Below, in pieces: positions 16,580-25,935 of a DNA stretch of 64,000 nt. A program made the translations under genes and the position numbers. This DNA comes from Candidatus Bathyarchaeia archaeon. GTDB lineage: Archaea; Thermoproteota; Bathyarchaeia; Bathyarchaeales; Bathycorpusculaceae. The notes under the pieces are model-generated. The model worked only from the letters and a program-made list of their open reading frames with translations, searched no databases and was not told the DNA's origin. The DNA lies in contig CP166960.1 in NCBI GenBank assembly GCA_041447175.1, positions 62,001 to 126,000 of the forward strand. The letters are read 5' to 3'. Each line of letters opens with the position of its first letter. Positions within the stretch are counted from its first letter, which is position 1.

Positions 16580-19291
16580 ATGAGGGGATTGATGGTAGTA
16601 GTGGGCGTACTACTTTTAGTTATGTTGCTTACTTCAACGTTTGTAACTTCAATTCCTGCGCAAATTGGTGATGAGGAAAAAGTATCAATAACAGGAAATA
16701 AAATCTATTTGGATAGTGCTGATGTCTACTTTTCTGCGATGCCGCACACGCTTAAGGCTGATGGTTACTTGTACTTAAATTTCACCAGTAAAACATTCAG
16801 TGGCTCTGTTGATTTCTGTTTAGGGTTTGATGGTGACTCATCTATTCCAAGTTGCATAGAGGTTTATGACCCGTATAATGTGACAACTCAGCATGAGTTG
16901 AACTTGTCTTCATACTGGGAGAATCCTGCTTACAATGTTGCGTTTAACTACACTAAAAAAGCTGCCAATACGGTATATGATGGCGTTGTGTATGTTTGCC
17001 TTAATCAAAGTGCTTTGCCTTTTATTAATCAAACTAGTAATCAAACTTCAGTTAATGGGACTCAGAATATGGTTAACCAGAATACGCTTATAGATGCCGA
17101 CAATGAGACATCAAGCAAAGTTTTGGATAGTGTTATGTTGCAACAGCATTTTGATTTTGCAGATTTAGATAGCAAGATGTTTTATTGGAACACCACTGAG
17201 ACACTATACTGGCGAAGTATTTGTGGAAACTTGAGTAACACTGAACAAAACGTTAAAGTTTTAGACATGACTGCTTGGTACTTTGAATGTCTTCCTGTTG
17301 AAGAGGGTGGACAATGCTATCTTCGGATCTGGTTAACTTTTCCTGCTTGTCAGGCTTGCGAGCTTTTGGTCGGTTTTAAGTTGCACAATGAAAGCTTAGA
17401 GCACTCAAATCATGAACGGGGCTTTTCAGTATCTAACTGTAGAGTATGATCCTGCTTGGCAGGTAGATGGTGGGCGGTCATCGTCTTCTTGGGCGCCTTA
17501 CAATTGGCTTTTTAGGAAGAGCCATGCGATATTAAACTTGACAAATGCTCAAAACGGTTATAGTACTAATTATCCTGTAAAGTTGAATGTATATTATTAT
17601 GGCGGGACGGTACTGGAGACCAGGTTTACCTAGATGGTGAATGTAGGGGGGATTTTGGGGACATACGGTTTACAGGTGACGATGGTGTGACCTTACTGAA
17701 CTATTGGGTGGATTCTGTCAGTGTTGGAAGTTTTGCTACTTTCTGGGTTAAGATTGCTGGTGACTTATCTTTGGCTAATCAAACGATATACATCTACTAT
17801 GGCAACCCAAATGCTCTAACTACTAGTAATCAGTTTACTGCAGACGTCATGCAATTGCGAGAGCAGCAAGTTAATCCTAGTTATGCTCCTGACCTTTGGT
17901 TTTATGGTGGCACCACTGCATATCTGTTTTCGACTACTGAAGGTCTTGGTTTTGGGTGGGCATTCTTTTCAGTTCCTAAGTCATGGATTAACGGCAAGTA
18001 TCTGCGTTGGTGCTGGGAGGGTTATTGGGATTATACAGATTATCAGTATGAGTGGTCGGTTAGAATTTATGATGGTGCTTACAAGAGAACTTCGTCGGCG
18101 GATTTTCCGGTTCAAGATAGTCCCGCCTTAAAGGGTGCGGGGCTTTTGCAGCATTATGACCGGACGGCTAACCGTTCTTTTGGTCCAGAGACTGCTGAGT
18201 TTTTGGTTAATGTGGACTCTGCTCAGTGTGATAGCGTTACGGTTTTCTTGTTGTTGCGAGATGGTTGGATTGCGCATTGGATGGTTGGTATGTGGGATTT
18301 TGTGGAGATTAATTCGGGGAGTGGGGGCTCTGGAAACATTGCCAGGGTAGATTTTACACAGTCTTTAGGATTGATAGAGTATTGGGGTTATGGCGATTAT
18401 GGGTTAATGAGAAAATACGTATCTCCTGAACCTATCCATGGCAGTTGGGGTGCTGAGGAGAGAATGGTTGCGGCTGCTCCTGTGTATGTTTCTACTTATG
18501 ATCAGGGCTATGAGTCGAATCTTGCTTCCGCAATAGCTGCTTCTAGCATTGCTGGTTCTTTCGGGCAGCAATCAACTGTATATGCCTATGCGCCAAACGA
18601 GTATGGAGGGAGCACCGCAAAGGCACGTGTTTATCAAAATGCCAGTTTTTATGAGGCAACTTGTGCCTATGTAACAGTATTCCATTATGGGCATTATAAC
18701 TTCACTAGTTTACCTGACGTGCCTGGGGTGCCTCAAACAAAGCACTGGGGCTACTACGATAGTCTCGGTGACTCTGTTTGGGATACTGAGTTGTTTTGTT
18801 CGACTTCTTTAGGAAAGCATTATTTTGTTTTTCTTTGGACTTGTGTGTTGGCAGAAGAGTTGGGTTATTGGGATTCAGTTAGTGGTACTGGTGCGGTTGG
18901 GCTGCCTTATGCTTGGACGCATCATGGTGAAGAATATGGGTGGACCATTGATGGCTATGCCAATGATTCACCGAATGACTATTGTTTCATAAGCTTCCTC
19001 AACCACTCAAGATGGCTAAACGGAACAATCCCGGGAACAGCCTACACCTATACTGACTTCCTCATGAAATTCTACCAAGAAGCCCTACAAGAGGGCAGTT
19101 CAATAAATGATGCGCTTAACTTGGCATCAGCATATGTTTTAGGAAACCCAACGAAGAAATTCAGCGATATGGACCTCTATACAGGGTATGAAGTTTATGA
19201 TCCTGAGCATCCACTTGAAGGTGGAGAGCTCTGGAAGTGTAAAATGCTTGTTTTAGGTAATGGAGATATGGTTTTGCCCCAAGGAGGATGA
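16580..19291 (+). pseudogene. Secreted DUF2341-like/possible caspase-like protein, broken by two compensating indels
   Basis: Three consecutive frames read as one protein: 16580 to about 17425, about 17403-17610, and about 17606-19291. The second continues the first (LTVEYDPAWQ), and the third continues the second with GDQVYLDG and FGDIRFTGDDGV, then YIYYGNPNA, the DUF2341 pattern. One extra base near G4 at 17418-17421 and one missing G near 17609 would explain both shifts, and the frame is then restored. An N-terminal signal helix (GLMVVVGVLLLVMLLTS) shows export. The C-terminal half has a hydrophobic strand ending in FHYGH (His codon 18683) and another ending in FLWTC (Cys codon 18842), about 53 residues apart, as in clan CD peptidases. 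It could be a sequencing artefact or a real broken gene. Confidence 0.6.
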
Positions 19292-19295
19292 AAAT

Positions 19296-20606
19296 ATGAA
19301 ATTTGAAACCAAAAAATTGTTTGTTTATGTACTTATGATCAGCATTGTTGCTTCTACTATTGTGATGACTCCCGAAATAAATGCTAAAGACTGGGATGCC
19401 CAACAAAATGCGTTAGTTTTCATGACGGATGTTATTGGTCTCGACTTATCAAAATATGATACAGATCTGATATCTAATCATGTTGAATACCCATCACAAT
19501 GGGGGGGTCTAGCCGAAGAACGTGTTAGGTATAGCCTAACTTGCGGGAGTTTAAGTACCCTTGATATACTATTTACCTTTGTAAACAAAACATTGTATGG
19601 TGTTAATGTTTGGGTAGATGAAGGGGAGCCTATTCTGACTGATGAACCTCCACAAAGTGTAGTTTCACTGGCTGGAAACACTCTTCAGCGAAGCCAGAAC
19701 TTCCTAACAAGTTCACTTACTCAGAGGATGCACGCCTTACTAGATGAAGCTAGTGACTCTTCATCTGTGGAGATAGTAAGTGAGGACATGAAGCTGGTAA
19801 CTTCAGTTGATGGTAATCAAACAAGATTCGATTGGATTGAATCAGTAAATGGCATTGATTTCTCTAGAAAGTTTATTAGTTTCACTTTTACCGATGGGCT
19901 TTTAGATGGTTTTGGTAATAGTTGGGGTTTGTATTCGGTTGGTTGTTCTGATGTGAATGTTTCTAGGGAGGATGCGGTTGAGATTGCTAGAAAGCAGGCT
20001 GGTGAGTATGTGTTGCGGATTTTTCAGGGTGGTGAGTATGTGGCTATGAATTTTTCGTTGCGGGAGGAGCTGGTGGGTGTTGAGTTTTTTGATTTTGTGA
20101 GGGAGCCTTTGGTGTTGTATCCGTTTTGGAAGGTGCAGCTTTATTTTGATAGGCTTTATGGCACGGCAGACGGTATTGAAGTGGGTATTTGGGCGGATAC
20201 TGGTGAGGTTAGTTTCTGTCAGGCAACGGGTTTCTCTGGAGTTCCTGATTATGAATCAAACTCTTCAAGTGCATTGACTCCACAACCATCAACTTCCGTG
20301 CACCCCTCCCAGACGCCGGCACCCGTTCCCTCTCAGACAACTCCTTCATTTTCTGCTTCGCCCTCCTTGTCTTCACAATCGCCTTTAACCGAACCGACTG
20401 CTACTGTCACACCTGAGCCTAAATCAAGCACCTCTTCCACAATTGAACCTTCTTTGTCGCCCTCTTTGCAGCCTCAAGACGAAAATTTGCCCTCTGTTGA
20501 TGTTTTTACCCTTGGCTTATTGGCTGTTTTTGCGGCGGGCATTGTGGTTACTATTTGCTTTGTACATTTTATGCGCAAGAACTCTGTTTCAAAGAAAAGC
20601 TTGTAG
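19296..20606 (+). CDS. Secreted/anchored sensor-like domain protein
   Basis: From ATG 19296 the protein has a signal peptide (KKLFVYVLMISIVASTIVM), a domain of about 270 residues starting FMTDVIGLDLSKY and ending EVGIWADTGEV, a Pro/Ser/Thr stalk (about 320-395) and a C-terminal helix with a basic end (FTLGLLAVFAAGIVVTICF). The domain matches the outer domain of the regulator at 8264-9571. AAGGAGG lies about 8 nt upstream, inside the end of the preceding gene (4-nt gap), so the two are co-transcribed. I infer a cell-surface binding protein that shares its ligand type with the regulator. Codon use is T-rich, as in its neighbour. Confidence 0.75.
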   Translation: MKFETKKLFVYVLMISIVASTIVMTPEINAKDWDAQQNALVFMTDVIGLDLSKYDTDLISNHVEYPSQWGGLAEERVRYSLTCGSLSTLDILFTFVNKTLYGVNVWVDEGEPILTDEPPQSVVSLAGNTLQRSQNFLTSSLTQRMHALLDEASDSSSVEIVSEDMKLVTSVDGNQTRFDWIESVNGIDFSRKFISFTFTDGLLDGFGNSWGLYSVGCSDVNVSREDAVEIARKQAGEYVLRIFQGGEYVAMNFSLREELVGVEFFDFVREPLVLYPFWKVQLYFDRLYGTADGIEVGIWADTGEVSFCQATGFSGVPDYESNSSSALTPQPSTSVHPSQTPAPVPSQTTPSFSASPSLSSQSPLTEPTATVTPEPKSSTSSTIEPSLSPSLQPQDENLPSVDVFTLGLLAVFAAGIVVTICFVHFMRKNSVSKKSL

Positions 20607-20892
20607 TTTGAACTCACGGTCTTGTCTCAGAAACAGAAGTTAAAGCTGCAACATTTTACGCGCTTTGGTGTTGTGCAGTTTCTATATATAGAGGGAGGGG
20701 TAGGTCAGAGGTAGTCAAGCTATAGTGAAGCAACAAACAAAAATAACCATGGCTGAGGATTGATGTGCTGGAAAGGTTTATGTTTGGGCTTGAAGTTTTT
20801 ACTTTCCGATTTGACGGACCGCAGTGTCCGTTGGGATGTGGTCCCCAAGTGGGACTGAACCGCAAACCGCAACATACCAAGGTGAAATCAGA

Positions 20893-21477
20893 ATGTCCTA
20901 CAAGTACATAGCCGAAGAATGGGCAAAACCCGAAAAAAGCTTCGTTGAAGAACTCATGCGCCAACGCCTCATCCAATGGCGCAAAGAACCCACCGTAAAC
21001 CGCGTGGAACACCCCCTTAGACTGGACCGAGCACGTAAACTCGGCTACAAAGCCAAACAAGGCTTCATAGTGGCACGCGTCAAAGTCCGCAGAGGTAACC
21101 TGCGCAAACTCCGCCCAGTCAGCGGACGCAGACCCAAACGCATGGGTGTTAAACAATTCAAACCCGCCAAAAGCCTCCGCTTAATCGCCGAGGAACGTGC
21201 AGGAAGAAAATTCCCCAACACCGAAGTTCTTAACAGTTACTGGGTTGGCGAAGACGGACGCCACAAATGGTTCGAAGTCATCCTCGTTGATGTTAGCCAC
21301 CCCGCCATCAAATCCGACAAAGACATAAAATGGATAACCGAAAACCAACACACCCGCCGCGCCTTCCGAGGTTTAACCAGCGCTGGCAAAAACGTCCGTG
21401 GACTGCACCACAAGGGCATAGGCTCTGAGAAGGCACGTCCAAGCCGCAGATACGGACACAAAGGAGTGCACCAGTAA
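20893..21477 (+). CDS. rpl15e: Large-subunit ribosomal protein eL15
   Basis: This archaeal/eukaryotic 50S protein has no bacterial homologue. The start [10 protein letters not shown] at ATG 20893 follows AAGGTGA, giving 194 residues. Family stretches are clear: [43 protein letters not shown], the basic [30 protein letters not shown], and the C-terminal [16 protein letters not shown]. It leads the cluster eL15-eL13-RNA-binding protein-Rpp30-Pop5. Confidence 0.97.
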   Translation: MSYKYIAEEWAKPEKSFVEELMRQRLIQWRKEPTVNRVEHPLRLDRARKLGYKAKQGFIVARVKVRRGNLRKLRPVSGRRPKRMGVKQFKPAKSLRLIAEERAGRKFPNTEVLNSYWVGEDGRHKWFEVILVDVSHPAIKSDKDIKWITENQHTRRAFRGLTSAGKNVRGLHHKGIGSEKARPSRRYGHKGVHQ

Positions 21478-21701
21478 TGCACCACATCAAACCTATGGTT
21501 ACCTGCCAAACAGGCAAAGAACGGCTTGGCAAAGGCTTTAGCCCCGACGAAGTGCGAGACGCAGGCTTAAACCCTGCCAGCGCACGCAAACTCGGCATAC
21601 CCATCGATTGGAAACGCAAAAGCATCCACGAAGAAAACATCACTTGTCTCAAAGCCCACGCCGACAAACTGCCCGCAAAAACGCAAAAATCTAAAAACTA
21701 G
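21477..21701 (+). CDS. rpl13e: Large-subunit ribosomal protein eL13
   Basis: The 74-residue protein contains the eL13 core: GKGFSPDEVRDAGL, ARKLGIPIDWKRKSIHEENITCLKAH. Archaeal eL13 is found in only part of the archaea, mostly Thermoproteota, which helps placement of the organism. Its ATG shares one base with the eL15 stop (TAATG), so the two are coupled. Confidence 0.85.
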   Translation: MHHIKPMVTCQTGKERLGKGFSPDEVRDAGLNPASARKLGIPIDWKRKSIHEENITCLKAHADKLPAKTQKSKN

Positions 21702-21717
21702 AAGCCGCCATTAACCA

Positions 21718-22191
21718 ATGTGCGGTGTTCCCCTTTTGTCTTCCTCTTCTTCTAAGTACCCTATCGCTTACGTGGAAATTCGAGTTTTCAGCCACGCCAC
21801 CGAAGACCTTAAAAAAGTGGAAACTGCCGTGCGCAACACCCTGCCCGAAGCGTTGGCTGAAGCGGCTGTCTTGAATAAGACTAACTGTGTTGGGCACCAT
21901 GGAAACCCCATTGTGATGGTGGAAACCAAACTTTCCAACCGGGAACTGCTCTTCTCCGCGATTCAAAAACTGGGCGCGTCGCTTTCTGCGCTGGACAAGG
22001 AACAGTTGGATGAGGAACTGAAAAGCCACATCGATAAACACAACCTTTTCTTGCGTTTAGATAAGCAAAACGCAGCTTTAGGCACCGTGAAGCTTTCCCC
22101 TAACGACCCTATTCATTTCAAGATTCACTTCAAAAACCGCACTCCAGACGAAATCACCAAAATCTGCCGCCAAGCAGGACTCCTGCCATGA
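21718..22191 (+). CDS. Archaeal RNA-binding protein, exosome-cluster type (COG1325-like)
   Basis: The 157-residue protein has beta-alpha segments (AYVEIRVFSHATEDLKKV, NPIVMVETKLSNRELL) and the C-terminal HFKIHFKNRTPDEITKIC. These match archaeal proteins annotated as exosome-associated RNA-binding proteins that sit beside eL15 and RNase P genes. The assignment rests on sequence look and on gene order. It overlaps rnp3 by four bases. Confidence 0.8.
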   Translation: MCGVPLLSSSSSKYPIAYVEIRVFSHATEDLKKVETAVRNTLPEALAEAAVLNKTNCVGHHGNPIVMVETKLSNRELLFSAIQKLGASLSALDKEQLDEELKSHIDKHNLFLRLDKQNAALGTVKLSPNDPIHFKIHFKNRTPDEITKICRQAGLLP

Positions 22192-22922
22192 GACGCGTCT
22201 TCTCTGACCTGCATCTGCGCATCAACTGCCGCGACGGCACCCAAACCCTTAAAGTTGCCCAAAAAGCCGCAGAGTTAGGATACAAACAAATCGCAACACC
22301 GCTTGCGCCTGAAACTCGACCGGAACAAATCCGCCAACTCCAAGCCACATTCGGTGAGACGGGTGTGGATTTTGTTTCACGAGTAGATTTGCGTCCACGG
22401 TCGCAAGCTGACTTGTTGAGTGCGTTGCGGAAGCTGCGGCGAAAATTCGAAGTTATCTGCGTTTTGTGCGAAAACAAGGAAGTGGCACGGCAAGCCGCCA
22501 AAGACCGCAGAGTGGACTTGCTGAATTTTCCGCTGTTAGATTTTAAGCGACGGTTCTTTGACTTTGCCGAAGCAGAACTGGCTAGCTCAGCACAGGCGGG
22601 GTTTGAGGTGGATGTGAAACCGCTGTTGGTTTTGGAAGGGCCAGCGCGCGTGCGGTTGTTGTCGTCTTTGCGCAGGGAAGTTGCAGTGGCATTAGAGTAC
22701 CACGTGCCTGTTGTGGCTTGTAGTGGAGTTTCGGAGTTGCTGCTTATGCGTCGACCCCGCGAAGTGGCCTTGCTTTTGTCGCTGTTTGGCTTGCAAGGTG
22801 AACCGGCACTGAATACTGTTTCAGTGAATCCTGCCGCGTTAGTTTGTCGAAACCGCGAAAAACTTGCCGAGGGGTTTGTGGCTCCGGGCATTCGGGTGGT
22901 TAAGCAGGGGGCTGATTGTTGA
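22188..22922 (+). CDS. rnp3: RNase P protein component 3 (Rpp30/p30)
   Basis: This protein subunit of archaeal RNase P helps the catalytic RNA mature tRNA 5' ends. The 244-residue TIM-barrel-like protein has strands such as [39 protein letters not shown] and VVACSGVSE with [12 protein letters not shown] 22188 overlaps the previous stop (ATGA). Order and spacing agree with the archaeal RNase P/exosome superoperon. Confidence 0.92.
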   Translation: MRRVFSDLHLRINCRDGTQTLKVAQKAAELGYKQIATPLAPETRPEQIRQLQATFGETGVDFVSRVDLRPRSQADLLSALRKLRRKFEVICVLCENKEVARQAAKDRRVDLLNFPLLDFKRRFFDFAEAELASSAQAGFEVDVKPLLVLEGPARVRLLSSLRREVAVALEYHVPVVACSGVSELLLMRRPREVALLLSLFGLQGEPALNTVSVNPAALVCRNREKLAEGFVAPGIRVVKQGADC

Positions 22923-23236
22923 AGCGGTTTAAGCGGCGTTACCTGGCATTGAAGTTGGAGGTGGATTCGATGCCCAGCGAACGAGAGTTTATGGATGCAG
23001 TTTGGGGCGCAGTAACAAGGCTATATGGAGAGTATGGCGCGAGCCTTGCAAATTTGGTGCTGATACATCTGGATTGCGAGGACAAGTTTGTGGTTTTGCG
23101 CGCGAACTTGAGCGCATTGGATAGTGTGCGGGCAGCATTGGCTACGGTGACGTCAATTTGTGGGCAGGATGCTGCGGTTCATGTTTTGGCGGTTTCGGGC
23201 ACAATTAAGGCGCTGTGTTCAAATTTGAGGCAGTAA
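22916..23236 (+). CDS. rnp2: RNase P protein component 2 (Pop5/Rpp14)
   Basis: Partner of Rpp30 in RNase P. The 106-residue protein starts [10 protein letters not shown], typical of Pop5, and has a ferredoxin-like alpha-beta layout ([19 protein letters not shown], then [19 protein letters not shown]). The TTG start at 22916 overlaps rnp3 by seven bases; a second TTG follows at 22919. The exosome and proteasome genes that often follow in archaea are not here. Confidence 0.9.
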   Translation: MLKRFKRRYLALKLEVDSMPSEREFMDAVWGAVTRLYGEYGASLANLVLIHLDCEDKFVVLRANLSALDSVRAALATVTSICGQDAAVHVLAVSGTIKALCSNLRQ

Positions 23237-23293
23237 GATTTTTTGTTTTGTTGGATGCTTGTGGGTTTACGTTTGTCTTCTCTCTGCAGTTAT

Positions 23294-23411
23294 GTAAAGT
23301 TTTTATTTACTTAATGTAAACTTTGCTTCATTGTATATCCAAGTGTTCTTGGACAAATTTATAGTAAAGTTGCAGAAACATTTATCAATGATTAGAATGC
23401 AGTAAAATTGC
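23294..23411 (+). promoter_or_regulatory. Four GTAAA-type repeats upstream of the LeuA-like gene
   Basis: GTAAAGTTT (23294), GTAAACTTTGC (23316), GTAAAGTTGC (23364) and GTAAAATTGC (23402) share GTAAA with a following TT. The first also forms GTAAA/TTTAC inverted arms. The last lies about 50 nt before the gene start. They may be operator half-sites. Confidence 0.3.
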
Positions 23412-23454
23412 GATACAAAACAACAATCAAACCAAGTCTCAAAGTGGTCTACCC

Positions 23455-24693
23455 ATGAAATTGACCGATTTTTTCTTCAAAATGCCCCAACTAAAAACAG
23501 AACCCATAATCGATGATACCACCCTACGAGACGGCATCCAAATGCCTGGCCTAGCCACCTCACCCAAAGACGCCGCAAAAATAGCCCAAATGCTCTGCGA
23601 AATCGGAGTGGAACGTCTCGAAGTTTTCCACTATCAACAACCCGACAAAGAAGCAGCCAAACTCATCCACAACCTAAACCTGCCCTGCCGCGTTGCCGCA
23701 TGGTGCCGAGCAGTCCGCGAAGACATCGACAGCGCATTAGACCTTGGGTTTAGCGAAGTGGGCATTTCACATCCAGTTTCCCACATCCATTTCGCCGCAA
23801 AATGGCCCGACAAAACCGCCGACCAGCTTTTGGCAAATGTGGTGGATGTGGTGGAGTACGCAGCAAAAGACCATGGACTGCGAGTTTTCGTGCATGGAGA
23901 AGACAGTACACGTGCGGATTGGGCGTTTGAGAAAAAATGGGTTAACGCAGTTGCAGATGCTGGCGCGGAATGTTACCGAATTTGTGACACGGTGGGTATT
24001 GGGCTTTCTGACCCTGAAGCGCCCGTGATGAACGGGATTCCTGCCAAAGTGAAGGCACTCAAAAAAGAAACCCGTATCAAAGCATTGGAGATTCATGCAC
24101 ATGACGACTTTGGGAACGCAGTGGAAAACACGATGGCAGCGATTCGTGCAGCGTCAGGGGTGTGGGACAAAATCTACGCCAGCACAACCTACCTTGGCAT
24201 TGGGGAACGCGCAGGAAACGCCGAAACCGAAAAAGTTCTACTCAACCTCTACCTGCAGAACGGCATACAAAAATACGCGGGAAAAACCGGGCTGTTTAAG
24301 CAAGCAGCGGATTTCATCGGCAAAGCCACAGGGTTTGTGATTCCACCCAACAAAGCCATCGTGGGAGACTACGGGTTTGCACACGAATCCGGCATACACA
24401 TGCACGGTGTTCTGAACAACAGCTGGACCTATGAGCCTTATCCGCCTGAATTGGTCGGCAACACCCGACGCTTAACCATCGGCAAACAGTCAGGCAAAAG
24501 CGGCATAAAACACAAAATCGTCGAACTAACCGGCAATGAACCATCGGATGAGCAAGTGGCTACGGTTGTGGAGAAGGTGAAAGAGATTTACGCCAATGGC
24601 AGACGGGCATCACTCAACGAAAGCGAATTCAAGAAAATCCTCAAAGTGCAGAAGTTGATGCCCGAAAACGGAAACTGCAACCACCTCCATTAA
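23455..24693 (+). CDS. Homocitrate/isopropylmalate synthase-like enzyme
   Basis: The family condenses acetyl-CoA with a 2-oxo acid. The 412-residue TIM barrel shows DDTTLRDGIQMPG (20-32), the metal motif HAHDD (His214, His216), and GFAHESGIHMHGVL. The C-terminal LeuA regulatory domain is absent, so the length matches homocitrate- or citramalate-type members rather than full-length 2-isopropylmalate synthase. Which 2-oxo acid is used cannot be told. No leuCD genes accompany it. It ends with a short helical region (KVKEIYANGRRASLNE). Confidence 0.85.
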   Translation: MKLTDFFFKMPQLKTEPIIDDTTLRDGIQMPGLATSPKDAAKIAQMLCEIGVERLEVFHYQQPDKEAAKLIHNLNLPCRVAAWCRAVREDIDSALDLGFSEVGISHPVSHIHFAAKWPDKTADQLLANVVDVVEYAAKDHGLRVFVHGEDSTRADWAFEKKWVNAVADAGAECYRICDTVGIGLSDPEAPVMNGIPAKVKALKKETRIKALEIHAHDDFGNAVENTMAAIRAASGVWDKIYASTTYLGIGERAGNAETEKVLLNLYLQNGIQKYAGKTGLFKQAADFIGKATGFVIPPNKAIVGDYGFAHESGIHMHGVLNNSWTYEPYPPELVGNTRRLTIGKQSGKSGIKHKIVELTGNEPSDEQVATVVEKVKEIYANGRRASLNESEFKKILKVQKLMPENGNCNHLH

Positions 24694-24802
24694 CCCCATT
24701 TTTCGTTTTCCTGGAGCTTTCTTCGGTACGCCTCGTTTTTAATGCGCCTCTTTTGGCTGCTTTTGTTACTTTTGCGTTGGGTTTATGCTGCCCCTTAAGT
24801 GG

Positions 24803-25627
24803 CTAGAACAGTTGAGCTTTGTCTTTAACTGGCTTGAGAGGCTGGTTGAGCTTTAAAGGTAGGATGTGAAGGACCGTGAACGTTGCGGCGTATGCGATTG
24901 CGGTGCTTATCCATCCTGCATAAGGAAATGCGTAAGTGACTTCGAGGGGTAGCGCCACGCTTAGAATGTTGCCGACTGCATGGAACGTGAATACGCTCCA
25001 AATGTCCCCTTTAGTCCTGTAGTATAAGTAGCCCATAAACAAGCCGCCTATTAGCGCGATGAAAAATTGTCCTTCAAAAAAGTTCTCAATCCAGGGCAAC
25101 TGGAAAACGTGAATGTGTTGTAGAGCAAAAAAGACGGCTGACACGACTATACCAGCAAAAACTCCATACGTGGCTTGGATTCGAGACTGAATGTATCCTC
25201 TGTATGCAACTTCTTCGGCGAAGGCTCCGAATACGGAAAAAATAAGGTAGACGGCAAACGCAAGCGGCAAAAAGTAGTAACTGTAAAGTTCATATCCTCT
25301 CAACGAGGGAAATGTGATGAACCTTATCGATGCACCCAACGCCAGCGTGATGCTGTACCACAAAACTTGAAACAGACCCGCTAAAAATAAACTAACCAGA
25401 ATTAGCCGTGAACCCTGAAAGCGGAAAAACGCTCTAAGTGACTTTTTTAAGTCAAGTTTTATGAGCAACAGCGCCAGTATAAAAACCGCAGAATATGACA
25501 ATATTAGCATGGCAAAAATGGGTTCGATAGTCCAGCTCCAGATTGGGTATCTCACGAAGTATATTATGTAGCTTGTGAGCAGCAGAAGAGCGGCTCCTGT
25601 GAAGGTTTTGCTTGCGGATTTTGTCAT
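24803..25627 (-). CDS. CPBP-family intramembrane metalloprotease (CAAX protease/Abi)
   Basis: Eight or so hydrophobic helices are seen in 274 residues. The motifs are EEVAYRGYIQSRI (EExxxR), FALQHIHVF (second His motif) and FTFHAVGN (third His). These are the conserved residues of CPBP proteases, which cleave in the membrane; substrates vary. ATG 25627. Divergent from the NfeD operon across a 308-nt region with a large palindrome. Confidence 0.85.
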   Translation of the reverse strand: MTKSASKTFTGAALLLLTSYIIYFVRYPIWSWTIEPIFAMLILSYSAVFILALLLIKLDLKKSLRAFFRFQGSRLILVSLFLAGLFQVLWYSITLALGASIRFITFPSLRGYELYSYYFLPLAFAVYLIFSVFGAFAEEVAYRGYIQSRIQATYGVFAGIVVSAVFFALQHIHVFQLPWIENFFEGQFFIALIGGLFMGYLYYRTKGDIWSVFTFHAVGNILSVALPLEVTYAFPYAGWISTAIAYAATFTVLHILPLKLNQPLKPVKDKAQLF

Positions 25628-25770
25628 GCTCTCATCCTTGTTGCTGCTGGTTGTTGAAGTGATGTTGGAAAATTAGGTTTCTGGTACGATTGCTTTCCGT
25701 CCTGTCTGTTGAGCGGTTTGTGGTACGCGTCTTGAGTGTCTTGTTTGGCCGAACTGTTTATGTTCTGCTT

Positions 25771-25808
25771 TTACTACAGGGTCTGTAGTACTACAGCCCC
25801 TGTAGTAA
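25771..25808. promoter_or_regulatory. 38-bp near-perfect palindrome
   Basis: TTACTACAGGG at the left pairs with CCCTGTAGTAA at the right, and the centre CTGTAGTACTACAG is itself a perfect palindrome. Only one position pair (25782 T and 25797 C) fails. The unit can be read as four ACTACAG half-sites. It lies between the divergent CPBP and NfeD genes, with T7 just after it, so an operator or a bidirectional terminator-like hairpin are both possible. The rest of the intergenic region 25628-25935 holds nothing else recognisable except a TATA-like CCTTATATC near 25910. Confidence 0.65.
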
Positions 25809-25935
25809 TTTTTTTGTTTGTTGTGCGTTGATGGCTTGTGTTTTTCGTGTTTGTGTTTTCTATTTGAGGACATAAATAATTGCCAATAACGCTTGATACT
25901 AATCAATATCCTTATATCTGCATTGATGCGTATCG

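Noticed and set aside
20640-20820. Searched for a tRNA or small RNA before eL15
   Set aside because: No cloverleaf, acceptor stem or T-loop consensus could be found; the region only contains promoter-like AT stretches.
20656-21156. 166-codon minus-strand frame overlapping eL15
   Set aside because: It is antisense to an unmistakable ribosomal protein gene.
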